A stretch of 6,906 bases of DNA, taken from the NCBI GenBank assembly GCA_022705465.1, contig JAKJEK010000047.1, forward strand, positions 1-6,906, written 5' to 3'. This DNA is from Patescibacteria group bacterium (GTDB lineage Bacteria; Patescibacteriota; UBA1384; XYA2-FULL-43-10; 1-14-0-10-43-13). The notes under the pieces were generated by a model that was not told where the DNA came from, made no database searches, and worked only from the letters and a program-made list of their open reading frames with translations. This document shows positions 6,365 through 6,906 of this stretch, in pieces. Every line of letters starts with the position of its first letter. Position 1 is the first letter of the stretch. The translations under genes were made by a program, and so were the position numbers.

Positions 6365-6906
6365 GTGGCAAATATTGCGCAAACGAACAAAGATGAGGCG
6401 TTGATTCTTTGGTTTTCAGAAATCGACAAAAACGATATCCCGCGTGTTGGCGGTAAGGGGGCAAATTTAGGTGAGCTAATCAAGGCCGGAATTCCTGTTC
6501 CGAATGGTTTTTGCGTTACCGCTCAAGCTTATTACTATTTTTTGGATAAGTCCGGTATCAAGAAGGAAATCGGTAAGTTGCTTAGCGGACTTGACCCCGA
6601 GGATTCGAAGGCCTTAAACAAAGCATCAAAAACAATCAAAAAGCTCATCCTTGATTCGGCTATGCCGGATGATCTACAAAAAGCCATTGCTGATGCTTAC
6701 CACAAGCTTGGTGGTTTGCCGGTAGCAGTTCGATCTTCCGCTACTGCTGAGGATCTGCCGGATGCCTCCTTTGCCGGACAGCAGGCTACCTACTTGAACA
6801 TGAGCGGTCGCGACACGGTAATCAAAGCTGTTCGCCAGTGCTACGCCTCACTTTTCGAGGCTCGCGCAATTTACTATCGCATCGTCAACAATTTTGATCA
6901 CATGAA
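6365..6906 (+). CDS. ppsA: Phosphoenolpyruvate synthase, N-terminal part, cut by window end
   Basis: The 180 visible codons match the N-terminal ATP-binding (PPDK_N, ATP-grasp-like) domain of phosphoenolpyruvate synthase, which converts pyruvate, ATP and water to phosphoenolpyruvate, AMP and phosphate, a gluconeogenic step in the cytoplasm. Seen: LWFSEI near residue 15, VGGKGANLGEL (28-38) with the nucleotide-binding Lys 31, GIPVPNGFCVTAQAY (42-56), AVRSSATAEDLPDASFAGQQ (121-140) with Arg 123, and the ASLFEARAIYYR segment (161-172). These point to PpsA rather than pyruvate phosphate dikinase, whose motifs differ around the RSS region. The central phosphohistidine domain and C-terminal PEP/pyruvate domain, needed to exclude relatives such as rifampicin phosphotransferase, lie beyond the window. 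Family length is about 750-850 residues, so over three quarters is missing. It uses GTG with a consensus ribosome-binding site and its own promoter. Confidence 0.88.
   Translation, partial: MANIAQTNKDEALILWFSEIDKNDIPRVGGKGANLGELIKAGIPVPNGFCVTAQAYYYFLDKSGIKKEIGKLLSGLDPEDSKALNKASKTIKKLILDSAMPDDLQKAIADAYHKLGGLPVAVRSSATAEDLPDASFAGQQATYLNMSGRDTVIKAVRQCYASLFEARAIYYRIVNNFDHM

Noticed and set aside
6091..6483. Minus-strand frames across the recX-ppsA gap
   Set aside because: They overlap conserved recX and ppsA coding sequence in antisense and show no family resemblance or start signals.
1..6906. A defence island, CRISPR array, prophage or other novel mobile system
   Set aside because: Nearly all the DNA is accounted for by conserved housekeeping genes; the gaps are about 110-180 bases or shorter and hold no direct-repeat array, transposase or attachment-like sequence.

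Overview
The window is a compact, all plus-strand stretch of bacterial housekeeping chromosome with no sign of mobile DNA: no transposase, integrase, CRISPR, tRNA or rRNA. It holds the 3' part of an RNase J gene, a complete DNA translocase gene (ftsK/spoIIIE type), a complete RodZ-like membrane protein gene, recA, recX, and the 5' part of a phosphoenolpyruvate synthase gene (ppsA).

Organism: RNase J, an SpoIIIE/FtsK translocase and a RodZ-like gene just before recA-recX form a neighbourhood known from Firmicutes and several other deep bacterial lineages. In Bacillus the equivalent stretch also carries pgsA and cinA between the RodZ homologue and recA; here both are absent. The short intergenic regions, mid-range base composition, and the RodZ-like protein with a small Ig-like extracytoplasmic domain are compatible with a candidate-phylum (Patescibacteria/CPR-like) or Chloroflexi-like genome. 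This placement is inference at low to moderate confidence. The standard genetic code is respected: no in-frame TGA occurs and all five visible stops are TAA or TAG.

Layout: RNase J (1-1314) ends at a very strong symmetric terminator (1341-1369), so the next block is transcriptionally separate. A promoter with a perfect -10 (1453-1458) precedes ftsK (1497-3779). A 104-base gap (3780-3883) carries overlapping small hairpins, an inverted repeat and a candidate promoter before the RodZ-like gene (3884-4603). A 73-base gap (4604-4676) with a 6-bp hairpin followed by T residues precedes recA (4677-5762). recX (5778-6254) follows 15 bases later, almost certainly co-transcribed with recA. A 110-base gap with an extended -10 promoter and a strong ribosome-binding site leads into ppsA (6365 to the window end).

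Functionally, the centre of the window joins chromosome handling (FtsK pumps DNA at the septum, RecA repairs and recombines it, RecX tempers RecA) with cell shape (RodZ-like). The flanks are RNA turnover (RNase J) and central carbon metabolism (PpsA). I found no convincing undescribed system; the points worth checking are regulatory details in the short gaps and a few residue-level oddities.
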